The notes beneath the pieces are model-generated. The model saw only the letters and a list, made by a program, of their open reading frames with translations. It was not told where the DNA came from and ran no database searches. Made by a program: the position numbers and the translations under genes. Source: Paenibacillus sp. UNC451MF (GTDB lineage Bacteria; Bacillota; Bacilli; Paenibacillales; NBRC-103111). From it: DNA of 64,000 nt. The DNA is taken from positions 1-64,000 of the forward strand of contig NZ_JMLS01000009.1 of assembly GCF_000686845.1 (NCBI RefSeq). The letters are read 5' to 3'. How positions within the stretch are numbered: position 1 is the stretch's first letter; every line of letters starts with the position of its first letter. This document shows, piece by piece, positions 28,635-37,301 of this stretch.

Positions 28635-29801
28635 ATGAATCGTCTAAATATTTATCTTCTTGCTTTAGGTGCTTTTGTAACAGGAACCGCTGAATTAATT
28701 GTTGTCGGAATATTGCCTGCCATTGCCAACGATCTGAACATCTCCATCGCCTTGGCAGGGCAATTGATTACCGTCTTTTCACTGTCATTTGCAGTCGGCA
28801 CTCCTATCCTCGTGGCAGTGACTTCCCGTGTAAGACGTAAAACGCTGCTACTAAGTTCACTCGGTCTTTTTATTATAGGCTGTCTGCTTTCTTTCATAAG
28901 CTTCGATTATACCTTCTTAATGGGCTCCCGTATCATTCTTGGTTTAAGCGCTGGCATCTATACTGTCGTTGCTTTTAGCTCAATTGCCAAGCTGGTTCCC
29001 CCCGAAAAAACAGGCAGCGCTATCGGTATGATAGCGCTCGGAATAAGCAGTGCCATGGTGCTCGGAGTACCCGTAGGCGTAGCCATTGTCGGATGGTGGA
29101 GCTGGCAGGCCATCTTTGCCCTGCTGGGCGGTGTCTGCTTGCTAGTTCTGCTTGGAATGGTCCGCATGCTCCCACAGATTGAAGGGGATACTCCGGTATT
29201 GTTCCAGCAGCAGTTCAAAGTGTTGGGCAATCCGGTCATTGTCAGCGGTTTGCTTCTCTCCCTGTTCATGACTTCGAGCTGCTCACTCATGAATACTTAT
29301 TTGACCCCATTTTTATTAGATGTTCTTCATATGCAATTCTCTTCCATCGGCTTTATGATGCTTGCTCTTGGAATTGCTGGCGTGATCGGTTCTCGTATTG
29401 GGGGAATCGGAGTCGATCATTGGGGTACCGTTCGAATGATCTCCATCTGCCTAACGATTCTTGCAGCCTCTCTGGCACTGCTTCCTATATTTCATTCATC
29501 GCTAGCCGTCGGAATCGTCTTAATCCTCATTTGGATGTTCGCGTTGTCGATGATGGTTCCTGCCATTCAAACCTATTTTATTCAACAAGCTCCTCAATCG
29601 TCCAATCTGGTTCTTGGTTTGAACACTTCGATTCTTCACTTGGGAGTTGCAGTAGGTGCAAGTGTAGGGGGGATAATGGTTAAAACAACGGCCACTGTGT
29701 TTTATCACCCATGGATTGCAAGCTGCATTCTAGCTGCTGCATTGGCAGCAGCCTTCGTTTCCTTCAGCTTGCGCAGGAGGAATGTTTCGGAAGCGGCATG
29801 A
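28635..29801 (+). CDS. MFS transporter, DHA1 (arabinose efflux/multidrug) type
   Basis: 388 residues from the ATG at 28635, nine bases after AAGGA; the ATG at 28626 touches that site. Twelve membrane spans, beginning LLALGAFVTGTAELIVVGILP, with the motif-A-like loop RVRRKTLL and the antiporter signature region LGISSAMVLGVPVGVAI. It resembles the AraJ/YdhP group of proton-driven exporters. It faces the HxlR gene, suggesting inducible efflux of a toxic compound. Substrate unknown. Confidence 0.85.
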   Translation: MNRLNIYLLALGAFVTGTAELIVVGILPAIANDLNISIALAGQLITVFSLSFAVGTPILVAVTSRVRRKTLLLSSLGLFIIGCLLSFISFDYTFLMGSRIILGLSAGIYTVVAFSSIAKLVPPEKTGSAIGMIALGISSAMVLGVPVGVAIVGWWSWQAIFALLGGVCLLVLLGMVRMLPQIEGDTPVLFQQQFKVLGNPVIVSGLLLSLFMTSSCSLMNTYLTPFLLDVLHMQFSSIGFMMLALGIAGVIGSRIGGIGVDHWGTVRMISICLTILAASLALLPIFHSSLAVGIVLILIWMFALSMMVPAIQTYFIQQAPQSSNLVLGLNTSILHLGVAVGASVGGIMVKTTATVFYHPWIASCILAAALAAAFVSFSLRRRNVSEAA

Positions 29802-29939
29802 TCCCCGTTCGGCAGTAGAACTTGCTAATAGGCTGCACCCATTTCTGCTAATCGACAAGTTACTGTGAGCGTCGACTCATCCTTCGTCGTTTTCATACGA
29901 CATTATTCTTCACGATTCGACATTTAATTTATATACCCT

Positions 29940-30776
29940 TTATTTAACTTGATAAAACTTACGAAAAGCGGCCGGAGTTAACCCTTCGTTCCGCTTAAAT
30001 ATTTTTATAAAATAACTTGGATGATCGAACCCCACCATCTCCGCAATGCTCTTAACCTCCAGATCCTCTTGTGTCAGCAGCTCCTTTGCTTTCTGAACGC
30101 GAATGCGGTTAAGGTACTCTATCGGGCGAGTTCCTAATGTCTGTTGAAAAAGCACGCACGTATAGGGAGTCGATACACCGATCTGATCTGCCAAGTCCTG
30201 CAATGTAATTGTTTTGCCATAGTACTGATCGATATAAGCCAATGCCGGTTGAATCATATCAAAATATTCATCATTGGAGTCGTTGTCAGTGAAGTTCGTG
30301 GAGCAGCGATGCAGGTCCAGCAACAGGGCGTAAACAGATTGTGAGCAATCATGGCTTAATGGCACCCGTTTGGTGCTGAACAAGGCAAGCATCTCTTGAA
30401 TCCGGTTTAGGATTTGATCGGGATTGGCTAGATCAAGTACAGTTGACTCGTGAAAATGAAGCGTTCTCAATATTTCTTTTGCCAATCTGCCTTGGAACTC
30501 AATCCATTGGACTGTCCATGGAGTCTCTACAGCATAATAGTGATGCGGGACCGTAGGAAACAACAGCATACCTTGTCCCTTGGACACGGTTATTTCCTTG
30601 TCAGCCATCTTAAGTATCCCTTTTCCATTGATGCATTGAATCCACTGAAAGGTAGGAAGACCGTTCCTTCGATTAACTTCCGGCTGATTCCTCCATCCCC
30701 CAATAGATGCTATATAGAGAGGCAAATGTACGTCTACTTCTGTCGGGGTATTCCATATGTTCCGGCTAGGATTCAA
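29940..30776 (-). CDS. AraC-family regulator with cupin domain
   Basis: About 278 residues. The start is probably the TTG at 30776, nine bases after GAGGGA; two GTG codons (30785, 30782) lie closer to the site. N-terminal sugar-binding-like cupin (FQWIQCINGKGILKMADKE; LLFPTVPHHYYAVETPW) and C-terminal paired HTH (ITLQDLADQIGVSTPYTCVLF; KSIAEMVGFDHPSYFIKIF). It has no obvious target operon beside it: the MFS gene converges on it and the S-layer-type gene is divergent more than 700 bp away. Confidence 0.83.
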   Translation of the reverse strand: MNPSRNIWNTPTEVDVHLPLYIASIGGWRNQPEVNRRNGLPTFQWIQCINGKGILKMADKEITVSKGQGMLLFPTVPHHYYAVETPWTVQWIEFQGRLAKEILRTLHFHESTVLDLANPDQILNRIQEMLALFSTKRVPLSHDCSQSVYALLLDLHRCSTNFTDNDSNDEYFDMIQPALAYIDQYYGKTITLQDLADQIGVSTPYTCVLFQQTLGTRPIEYLNRIRVQKAKELLTQEDLEVKSIAEMVGFDHPSYFIKIFKRNEGLTPAAFRKFYQVK

Positions 30777-30785
30777 GTCCACCAC

Positions 30786-31293
30786 TCCCTCTAACAGTTT
30801 AATATTGTTATATTATCACAAAATAGTCTGATTGATTCCATAAAATATTAGATGTTATTATGAGACATGTCAATCAGGAAGCAAGCTTTAGACAACGAGA
30901 GAGTATAAGAAGAAAGCTGTTTATTAGCTGAAAAACCGCGTAAGTATAGCGTTCTTCTATAAAAAAACGACTATTCTCTACTAGAGGGGTTAACTATGAA
31001 AAGACTTGTTATTCTTGTAAACGCTTTATTCAGAAACACTCGACTGATTCTCTTGTATATTCAAAAAACAATACTTTGTTCATACATTTCCCACCGAAAG
31101 ACCTATTGGACATAACCTAACCATCATGATCTCTTGCATAGCGTGGAACCAATTACCTAATTAGCAAGAAGCCAAGGATGGCCTCTTCTCAAACTCGTCA
31201 GTGTCTAAAACCCAACCTCATCATCTATGTACTTCATCAAGCTGCTCTAAGTTCCTTACAATCATGAACTTATTCTCGCTAACTTTTTCTTAT
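30786..31293. other. AT-rich spacer before the S-layer gene
   Basis: This stretch and the next 200 bp hold no long reading frame. A 39-codon frame (30996-31115), a cre-like site and a promoter-like pair are listed separately. I see no repeats or terminators in it. Confidence 0.6.
30996..31115 (+). CDS. Possible small ORF of 39 codons
   Basis: It begins MKRLVILVNALFRNT and ends YWT. GAGGGG lies six bases before the ATG, a good binding site for an otherwise empty spacer. The N-terminus is basic then hydrophobic. No family is recognised and composition is as AT-rich as the surroundings, so it may be chance. Confidence 0.2.
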   Translation: MKRLVILVNALFRNTRLILLYIQKTILCSYISHRKTYWT

Positions 31294-31307
31294 TGTAAGC
31301 GCTAACA
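31294..31307. promoter_or_regulatory. cre-like site upstream of the S-layer gene
   Basis: TGTAAGCGCTAACA fits the CcpA consensus TGWNANCGNTNWCA at every fixed position. It ends two bases before a TTGCTT -35 candidate, a position more usual for activation than for blocking. Confidence 0.6.
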
Positions 31308-31309
31308 CT

Positions 31310-31338
31310 TTGCTTATCAAGGAAATTTATTCTATTTT
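31310..31338 (+). promoter_or_regulatory. Candidate promoter for the S-layer gene
   Basis: TTGCTT, a 17-bp spacer and TATTTT. It would give a leader of roughly 145 bases before the start. Moderate match only. Confidence 0.35.
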
Positions 31339-31491
31339 TTCAAAAAAATAAGATGCTGTGGCTGTTAGTCCATTCTCCGTCACATGCACTTTATTATAAA
31401 TAGCTTCAAAAGAGATTTACAAAAAGAGAGAGATTTTAAATGGTACTGAGTGGGTTCAATACAACAAAAAAACATGTATGGAGGGGCAGCA

Positions 31492-34400
31492 ATGAAACGT
31501 ATTCTTTCTACCGTCTTATCTTTATCGATGGCTTTCTCGATGGCACCCGGTATCGTTGGAGCGACTGACGCTCCCAAGGATTCTTCAGCTTTCAGCGATT
31601 TAAAAGATCTTGATGCAGGTTCAAAGGCCAAATTTGATGAGATGCTTAAAGCAGGCATATTTGACGGAGTACAGGATGGAGTTTTTGGTCTCAAAGATAA
31701 AATGACTCGTGCGCAGTTTGCCAAAGTCGCATCACTCATTTTTCAGTTAAAAACAGACATGGCGTTAAAGACCTCTACTTTCACCGATGTTTTAGCGGAT
31801 GATCCGACTAACGGTTATGCACTGCCATACATAGACGCTATTTCCAAAGCAGGCATCACAGATGGATACGGCGAAGGACTGTTTAATCCAGGGGGACAAG
31901 TTACCAAGGAGCAGCTGGCTGCCTTCTTAATCAAAGGCTTGAAGCTTGATGCCAAGCTGAAGGAAACCAAAGGTGTTCAAGATGATACTGTATCGGATTG
32001 GGCAAAAGGCTATGTCGCTCTGGCGATCGAGAATAAGCTGATGTCCAACGGAGCAGGCGGGAAATTCGAGGGCACTTCTCCAGCAACCCGTGATCTGCTG
32101 GTACTCTCGGCCTATGAAGCGCGCAAGCTGAATACAGTCTCAAAGATCGAAACGGTAACGAAGGTTTCTATAGAGAAAGCGGAAGTAACAGGAGCCAAGA
32201 CGATTTCCGTCACACTTAACGGAGCTCTGGCAGACACCGCCAAGCTGAATGCAACCGTATCCCGTGGGGCAACTGCCGTTCCGGCAACTGTGAAATGGAA
32301 CGATACTAAACACCAGTTCTCATTGGTGACAGAAAGTGCAATGAGCGAAGGTACCTATACCGTCAAGATCGAGGCCGTCAAGGACGGCGGACTTACAGTA
32401 GATAAAGGAAAAGCGGATGTAACCGTCCAAAAAGAAAACATAACCAAAATTGATTTTCTATCTGCATCCGATACCATTGCTCAAGGCAATAAAGTAACCA
32501 TCTCCTTCAAAGCGATAAATCAATACAACGAACAGTCCGACATCCCTGCTTCTCGCTTTGATATTAAAACCAGTCCGAACTTGACCGTTCAGTCGTCCGT
32601 TAACGATCAAACATTCAGCATTCGTATCGATGATTCGTTTGACCGTAACGATAATATCTCCTTTACGATTTCAGCACCCGAAAATTCTGTACATGCCAGC
32701 AAAAATTACCGGGTTGGAGATAGACAATCGGTTGCCAAGATAGAATTAGGTAAACTGATACTGAAAGGAACGAAGAAGAAACTTGAAGCTGGAGATTCAG
32801 CCGTTCTCGAATACAAAGCCTATGATCAGTACGGCTTCCTGGTAACCGACCTTACTACACTGCGTGAGGAAACGATTACCTATGTCACTGGAGCAGATGC
32901 TTTAGAGTCAGGAACCATAACGGATAATAAGGTTCGAGTAGACAAGGGCTTCGGTTTCTACGATGACGAAGATAATGACAATAAGCCGGATTTAAAAATA
33001 AATACGGCCCAGATAGATTCCAGATCCTCATCAGCCGACCAGGAAATGACGCTTGCAGTAACAGCTAATGCATCGGGACAAACGGCAACAACGAAAATTG
33101 TCGTTACTCCTCTAAATGTTCCATACGATATTAGCTTTGGTAAGCTAAGCTCCAATATGATAGCTTGGGGAGATGACGATGCCTACCTTCCTATTGAGGT
33201 TAAAGATAAATCCGGGAATATATTAAGCACCGATGATGTTCTTCAATTCGTCGATGATATCCGGATCTACAGCACCGGCTCAGCAAGAGTCGATGTAGAC
33301 TCAAGAATCGCTACTGAAGGTGTGTTCAAAGGAAAGGTCAAAATCGGCGGTCTTAAAGTGGCCGATGAGGACACACGTAAAGCGGGCACCTTAAAGATTG
33401 AAGCCGTTGTTGGCAACTCGGATCAAAAAACAAGCTTCAGTACGACGGTATCTGAAAAAAGGCATCCAGAGCAAGTCTACGTTTCATCCGAGCCTAAACC
33501 GAAAATGCTTCCTTCGATGACTGCTTTTGGAATATCGACCAACAATATGTTGGTGGAGAACAAAATGAAGCTTAAATTTAAAGATCAGTATGGTGAGGAT
33601 TTTGACAAAGACTATTCCGGTTACGAAGTGGATCTAAGCTTGAAAAGCACTAACGGTACCGTTACGAACGCCGTTTATTTCTCAAAGGGTTCGTTCACAG
33701 GAACACCGACATGGGTATTAGCTGCTGATGAGGCTTCATCCAAATATACTAGCGTTCTTACGTTTAAAGGCGACGATACTCGTGCGGAGGGCTACAGCGC
33801 TGCCAGCACAACTATCAAATCTATCAGGGATACCGATCTCACCTTTACACCAATTACTGGAGACAACAACGAAGCCACCTATCAAATGACTGCACGACTC
33901 TATAAAACAGGTACCAACCGATCGGAAGTGTCTTCAGTTACCCGTACAGTAGATCTAATTAAGGCTAAAGAAGCCGAAAAATTAAAATACTCGCTTAAAT
34001 CGTTTGCTAATGGGCTTGTAGCGACAGATGAGCTTAACACCAATAATTTCGCTGGCAATCCGTCAGCCAATCTGGCACCGTTCACGCTGCCTATCGTAAA
34101 AACACCGGAAAACGATGTTGATGTATTAAAAAGCTACTTCGCCGGTAAAATTGAATTGTCAGCGACCAATTCTTTCAATGATAATGTCGCAATACCGAAT
34201 AACCTTATTCAACAAATTAGCGTGAGTGGTGGATCAGCCGTAGCCGTTGCAAAAATTAAAGTAGATTCTTTTAACTTTGACGCCTATGGTATCTTGGGTA
34301 CTAAAGAAGGATCTGCGGATGTTGCAGTTACCTTCTTGCCATCCAATGTTTCGGGCACTCGCATAGCTACTTTAACCAAAATTCAAGTTAAAAAAGAATA

Positions 34401-34818
34401 TGCAACAACAGCTTCACTCACTGCCGGAGAAAACGGCAAAGCTAAAGAAGTATGGTTATCCTTGCTGAACAAGCTTCCTCTTCACTCCGGGGATTCCGCT
34501 GTTAATGGGGCGACTCAGCGCAAGAAAACATTCGGTGATTTGAAGCTTAAGGACCAATACGGCTACACCGAATATAAAAACTACGGGGTATACCGGTCAG
34601 CCGATTTCTACGGAACTAAATTCACTATCAGTAATGCGAAGTGGTCGGATCCTGCAAATCCAGGTGTTATCCGTATAGATATCGATACGCAAGCCGGTAC
34701 AGGCGTCTATGTGTACGAACCGGGACCAGGCGGAAGCCGAATCATTTCCTTTACCGCCACTGTATTTAGCGGAAATAAATCGCAGTCGGTGGATGTATAT
34801 CCAGATCCAGCGCATTAA
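31492..34818 (+). CDS. S-layer homology domain cell-surface protein
   Basis: 1,108 residues from the ATG at 31492, five bases after GGAGGGG. Signal peptide 1-24 (ending GIVGA). Three SLH domains follow: about 33-82 (FSDLKDLDAGSKAKFDEML), 93-146 (FTDVLADDPTNGYALPYID) and 158-206 (DDTVSDWAKGYVALAIENK), which bind pyruvylated wall polymer. The remaining 900 residues are beta-rich repeats of Ig/S-layer style with recurrent K-DQYG segments, and no catalytic motif. It is probably a structural S-layer or surface protein. A long spacer with a cre-like site and a very strong terminator suggest high, regulated expression. Confidence 0.85.
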   Translation: MKRILSTVLSLSMAFSMAPGIVGATDAPKDSSAFSDLKDLDAGSKAKFDEMLKAGIFDGVQDGVFGLKDKMTRAQFAKVASLIFQLKTDMALKTSTFTDVLADDPTNGYALPYIDAISKAGITDGYGEGLFNPGGQVTKEQLAAFLIKGLKLDAKLKETKGVQDDTVSDWAKGYVALAIENKLMSNGAGGKFEGTSPATRDLLVLSAYEARKLNTVSKIETVTKVSIEKAEVTGAKTISVTLNGALADTAKLNATVSRGATAVPATVKWNDTKHQFSLVTESAMSEGTYTVKIEAVKDGGLTVDKGKADVTVQKENITKIDFLSASDTIAQGNKVTISFKAINQYNEQSDIPASRFDIKTSPNLTVQSSVNDQTFSIRIDDSFDRNDNISFTISAPENSVHASKNYRVGDRQSVAKIELGKLILKGTKKKLEAGDSAVLEYKAYDQYGFLVTDLTTLREETITYVTGADALESGTITDNKVRVDKGFGFYDDEDNDNKPDLKINTAQIDSRSSSADQEMTLAVTANASGQTATTKIVVTPLNVPYDISFGKLSSNMIAWGDDDAYLPIEVKDKSGNILSTDDVLQFVDDIRIYSTGSARVDVDSRIATEGVFKGKVKIGGLKVADEDTRKAGTLKIEAVVGNSDQKTSFSTTVSEKRHPEQVYVSSEPKPKMLPSMTAFGISTNNMLVENKMKLKFKDQYGEDFDKDYSGYEVDLSLKSTNGTVTNAVYFSKGSFTGTPTWVLAADEASSKYTSVLTFKGDDTRAEGYSAASTTIKSIRDTDLTFTPITGDNNEATYQMTARLYKTGTNRSEVSSVTRTVDLIKAKEAEKLKYSLKSFANGLVATDELNTNNFAGNPSANLAPFTLPIVKTPENDVDVLKSYFAGKIELSATNSFNDNVAIPNNLIQQISVSGGSAVAVAKIKVDSFNFDAYGILGTKEGSADVAVTFLPSNVSGTRIATLTKIQVKKEYATTASLTAGENGKAKEVWLSLLNKLPLHSGDSAVNGATQRKKTFGDLKLKDQYGYTEYKNYGVYRSADFYGTKFTISNAKWSDPANPGVIRIDIDTQAGTGVYVYEPGPGGSRIISFTATVFSGNKSQSVDVYPDPAH

Positions 34819-34882
34819 TACAACTACCTTCACCAGAATTAATTTACAATATATGTAAATTAACTCCGATCTATAACACACA

Positions 34883-34919
34883 AAAAAAGCGTCCTGTTTG
34901 TATAAACAGGACGCTTTTT
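34883..34919. terminator. Strong terminator between S-layer and MFS genes
   Basis: GCGTCCTGTTT pairs perfectly with AAACAGGACGC around a 4-base loop, with T on one side and A on the other, so it works in both directions for these convergent genes. Confidence 0.9.
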
Positions 34920-34923
34920 CCTA

Positions 34924-36165
34924 TCAAGCCGATTCCGCTGTCTTTCGTGACTCCGTAATCTTTTTCACTTGGAAGGTTAGCATTATAAAATGGAGGAAGA
35001 AAACCGCCGAGATGATATAAAATACAATCGGAATCCCCATATTACTTGCAACAACACCACCAAATAAAGACCCAATGACGTTGCCTAACGAGTTGGCACT
35101 GGCATTATAGGAGAAGACGCTCCCCTGAATGGTCGAAGGAGTTAAGCTCCTTAGCAATGAGCTAATCGACGGAATTAACCCGCCTACACACAACCCAGAT
35201 AAGAAACGTGCTCCCATTAAAATCCATGGATTCGAAATTTGCGCTTGCGGGATATATAATACCGAAATCAGCAGCAATGAGCATAGCAAAATGGTTAAAT
35301 GCCCGTGCCTGTCCCCCATCCGCCCCAAGATCGGAGCGGCAATCATCGTCCCTAATGCGCTAGATGCGAAGATAAGACCTGCCATAATTTCTACGTGGTT
35401 TTCAATATGCATGCTTTTGACATAGAGCGTAATAATAGGACTTATACTCTGAAAGCTTGCAGCGATAAGAAACGTGGAAATAAATAACGTTAATATAGCT
35501 GGCTTGTGCTTCATTACCTCTTTAAGGCTCGTTCTCTCCGGTTTTTGCTCCCTTGATGCCTTCCATTTCAAATCCTGAAACCGGAATTTGGCATATTTGC
35601 GTGTTTCTTTAACACCGAACAAGACGAAAATGGCTGCAATAAAAATGAAAAAGCCCGTAAAAAAGAACGAATTCCGCATGCCCAGCCATTCAGCCATTAC
35701 ACCGCCAAGCAAAGGACCGAGCAATTGACCTGAAACCTGCCCCGTTTGAAGCGTGCCTAGAGCCTTGCCTACTTGTTCTTTTGGCGTTTCAATCGCCATT
35801 AGAGCGACCGCACATGTCGAGAAGCCCCCCATCGTACCAAAGAGCGCTCGAAGTATCAGCAGCTGAAGCGGCGTATGTACAAGACCCATTGCAGCGATGA
35901 TGATCGCCAAGCCAAAGCCCGATCGAATCATCGTTAATCGCTGGCCGTACTTATCCGAGAATTTCCCCCAAAAGGGTGATACAATCGCAATCATCAAGTG
36001 ATTGACTCCAAAAATCATCGCTGCCCATAGGGCCGCCTGCTTTACATCATGAATGCCAAGCTCCTGAACATACAGTGGCAAAAAAGGAATAATCATTCCA
36101 ATCCCGACGGAGCTGAAAAAAGTACCGAACCATAATATGAACAAATTGCGCTTCCATGCTTCCAT
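34924..36165 (-). CDS. MFS multidrug-type efflux transporter
   Basis: 413 residues from the ATG at 36165, nine bases after AAGAAGG; earlier ATG codons lack a site. Twelve spans starting NLFILWFGTFFSSVGIGMIIPFLP, with motif A GKFSDKYGQRLTMI and its second-half copy GRMGDRHGHLTIL, and antiporter motif GQVSGQLLGPLLGG. It resembles the Bacillus YfmO/MdtG-like drug exporters. It stands alone, divergent from the FMN reductase gene of the organosulfur locus; no functional link is evident. Confidence 0.85.
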   Translation of the reverse strand: MEAWKRNLFILWFGTFFSSVGIGMIIPFLPLYVQELGIHDVKQAALWAAMIFGVNHLMIAIVSPFWGKFSDKYGQRLTMIRSGFGLAIIIAAMGLVHTPLQLLILRALFGTMGGFSTCAVALMAIETPKEQVGKALGTLQTGQVSGQLLGPLLGGVMAEWLGMRNSFFFTGFFIFIAAIFVLFGVKETRKYAKFRFQDLKWKASREQKPERTSLKEVMKHKPAILTLFISTFLIAASFQSISPIITLYVKSMHIENHVEIMAGLIFASSALGTMIAAPILGRMGDRHGHLTILLCSLLLISVLYIPQAQISNPWILMGARFLSGLCVGGLIPSISSLLRSLTPSTIQGSVFSYNASANSLGNVIGSLFGGVVASNMGIPIVFYIISAVFFLHFIMLTFQVKKITESRKTAESA

Positions 36166-36349
36166 CTTGGATAGACCTTCTTTACTAGTAATTTGTGCAA
36201 CAACCCTCTGGAATGCACTAGCCATAAGGACTATTGTTAGATTACTCCCATAGAATGAAAGAAACCATGGATTTCCATGCTGCAAAACATGTACTATCTT
36301 GCTTTCACTGCTGACACCATCTACTTAAGTCTCATATAGATGTAGATAC

Positions 36350-36378
36350 TTGACGGATTTCATCGGGAATGATACGAT
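36350..36378 (+). promoter_or_regulatory. Sigma-A promoter for leader 1 / FMN reductase gene
   Basis: TTGACG, a 17-bp spacer, TACGAT. It would start a leader of about 130 bases containing the conserved hairpin and a terminator. Confidence 0.5.
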
Positions 36379-36427
36379 CACAATATATATTATTCACACT
36401 TATTTACTTGGTTTTATAAAATTGTTT

Positions 36428-36448
36428 GTCGACCAGCTAACTGGAGAC
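36428..36448 (+). ncRNA. Conserved leader hairpin, copy 1
   Basis: Lower pairs GTC/GAC, internal loop GA versus A, upper stem CCAG/CTGG, tetraloop CTAA. The same layout occurs at four other places in this locus. Its 3' arm shares bases with the terminator's 5' arm, so the two structures exclude each other. Confidence 0.7.
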
Positions 36449-36486
36449 TCCCTTACCCGCTTATTGGTAAATGGAGTCTCTTTTTT
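36444..36486 (+). terminator. Leader terminator (attenuator) before the FMN reductase gene
   Basis: GAGACTCC pairs with GGAGTCTC, with an inner TTACC/GGTAA stem, then six T. It lies about 30 bp before the start codon and overlaps the conserved hairpin by five bases. Confidence 0.85.
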
Positions 36487-36516
36487 ATTTACCTACTATT
36501 GAAGGAGTGTTGTCCC

Positions 36517-37080
36517 ATGGCCAAAATTGTTGTGATCTCTGGAAGCCCCTCCGTTAGCTCCCGTTTGAACGGAGTACTTCAAACCATCCAATCCCAGCTT
36601 CTTGCGGAAGGTTTGGAATTAAGCTGGATCGATGTCCGCAATCTTCCACCGGAAGACCTTATTTACACGAATTTCAAAAGCCCAGCCATTATTGAAGCCA
36701 ATGAACGGATAGCTGAAGCCCATGCTGTCGTAGTAGCCACCCCTATTTACAAAGCTTCTTATACAGGTGTAATCAAAACCTTTCTAGACCTGATTCCTCA
36801 AAAAGGGCTGGAGGGAAAGGTTATTCTCCCAGTCGCTATTGGAGGGACGATCGCCCACCTGCTCGCGTTGGATTATGCATTAAAGCCAGTGCTTGCTGCA
36901 TTAGGTGCAAGGATACAATTGCCAGGTGTATATGCGTTGGATACCCAGGTTCAACGCAATGAAGACGGTACGTTCGAGCTGGATGAAGAGCTCGGGCAGC
37001 GCCTTACAGCTGCTACGGAGGAATTCGTCCAAGAATTTCGCCATCGTCTTCAGCTAAACCCCATTGCAGCTCAATCCTAA
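36517..37080 (+). CDS. ssuE: NADPH-dependent FMN reductase, SsuE/MsuE type
   Basis: 187 residues from the ATG at 36517, nine bases after GAAGGAG. Flavodoxin-like fold with the family signature SGSPSVSSRLNG near the start, VVATPIYKASYTGVIKTFLD in the middle and LLALDYALKPVLAALGA. It supplies reduced FMN to two-component monooxygenases, here most likely the three encoded directly downstream. It is the first gene of the plus-strand part of the organosulfur locus and lies behind leader copy 1; a terminator separates it from the next gene. Confidence 0.88.
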   Translation: MAKIVVISGSPSVSSRLNGVLQTIQSQLLAEGLELSWIDVRNLPPEDLIYTNFKSPAIIEANERIAEAHAVVVATPIYKASYTGVIKTFLDLIPQKGLEGKVILPVAIGGTIAHLLALDYALKPVLAALGARIQLPGVYALDTQVQRNEDGTFELDEELGQRLTAATEEFVQEFRHRLQLNPIAAQS

Positions 37081-37094
37081 TTACTTCTCCCTGT

Positions 37095-37118
37095 ACCGCG
37101 TGCGAACGCGGTTTTTTT
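37095..37118 (+). terminator. Intrinsic terminator after the FMN reductase gene
   Basis: ACCGCGT pairs with ACGCGGT around GCGA, followed by seven T. It isolates the reductase gene from the monooxygenase transcript. Confidence 0.85.
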
Positions 37119-37147
37119 AATTTTATAAATAATTTTACTTTTCCTAC

Positions 37148-37176
37148 TTGAATTGTCGGATTAATAATGCTAAGAT
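37148..37176 (+). promoter_or_regulatory. Sigma-A promoter for leader 2 / monooxygenase operon
   Basis: TTGAAT, a 17-bp spacer, TAAGAT, placed between the previous terminator and the conserved hairpin. Confidence 0.55.
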
Positions 37177-37208
37177 TTCTATCAACATCATCTATACGGT
37201 TTATAGCG

Positions 37209-37229
37209 CCGATTGGATAACCAAAGGCT
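37209..37229 (+). ncRNA. Conserved leader hairpin, copy 2
   Basis: Lower pairs GCC/GGC, internal loop GA versus A, upper stem TTGG/CCAA, tetraloop ATAA. Compared with copy 1 both stems change with pairing kept, which is covariation. A small CTATA/TATAG hairpin lies just upstream. Confidence 0.7.
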
Positions 37230-37281
37230 CCCACTGTCGTTGTACGAATACGCGACAATTAAGGGAGTCTTTTATTTTTTA
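37227..37281 (+). terminator. Leader terminator (attenuator) before the monooxygenase operon
   Basis: GGCTCCC pairs with GGGAGTC (one G-T pair) around an inner TGTCG/CGACA stem, followed by TTTTATTTTTT. The first three bases are the 3' arm of the conserved hairpin. Confidence 0.8.
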
Positions 37282-37301
37282 GACGAGGGGGACCCTACAT
37301 T

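Noticed and set aside
36379-36516. FMN riboswitch before the FMN reductase gene
   Set aside because: None of the conserved RFN segments (such as AGGATATGCTTCG-like or GATTCGGTG) is present; the leader is too short.
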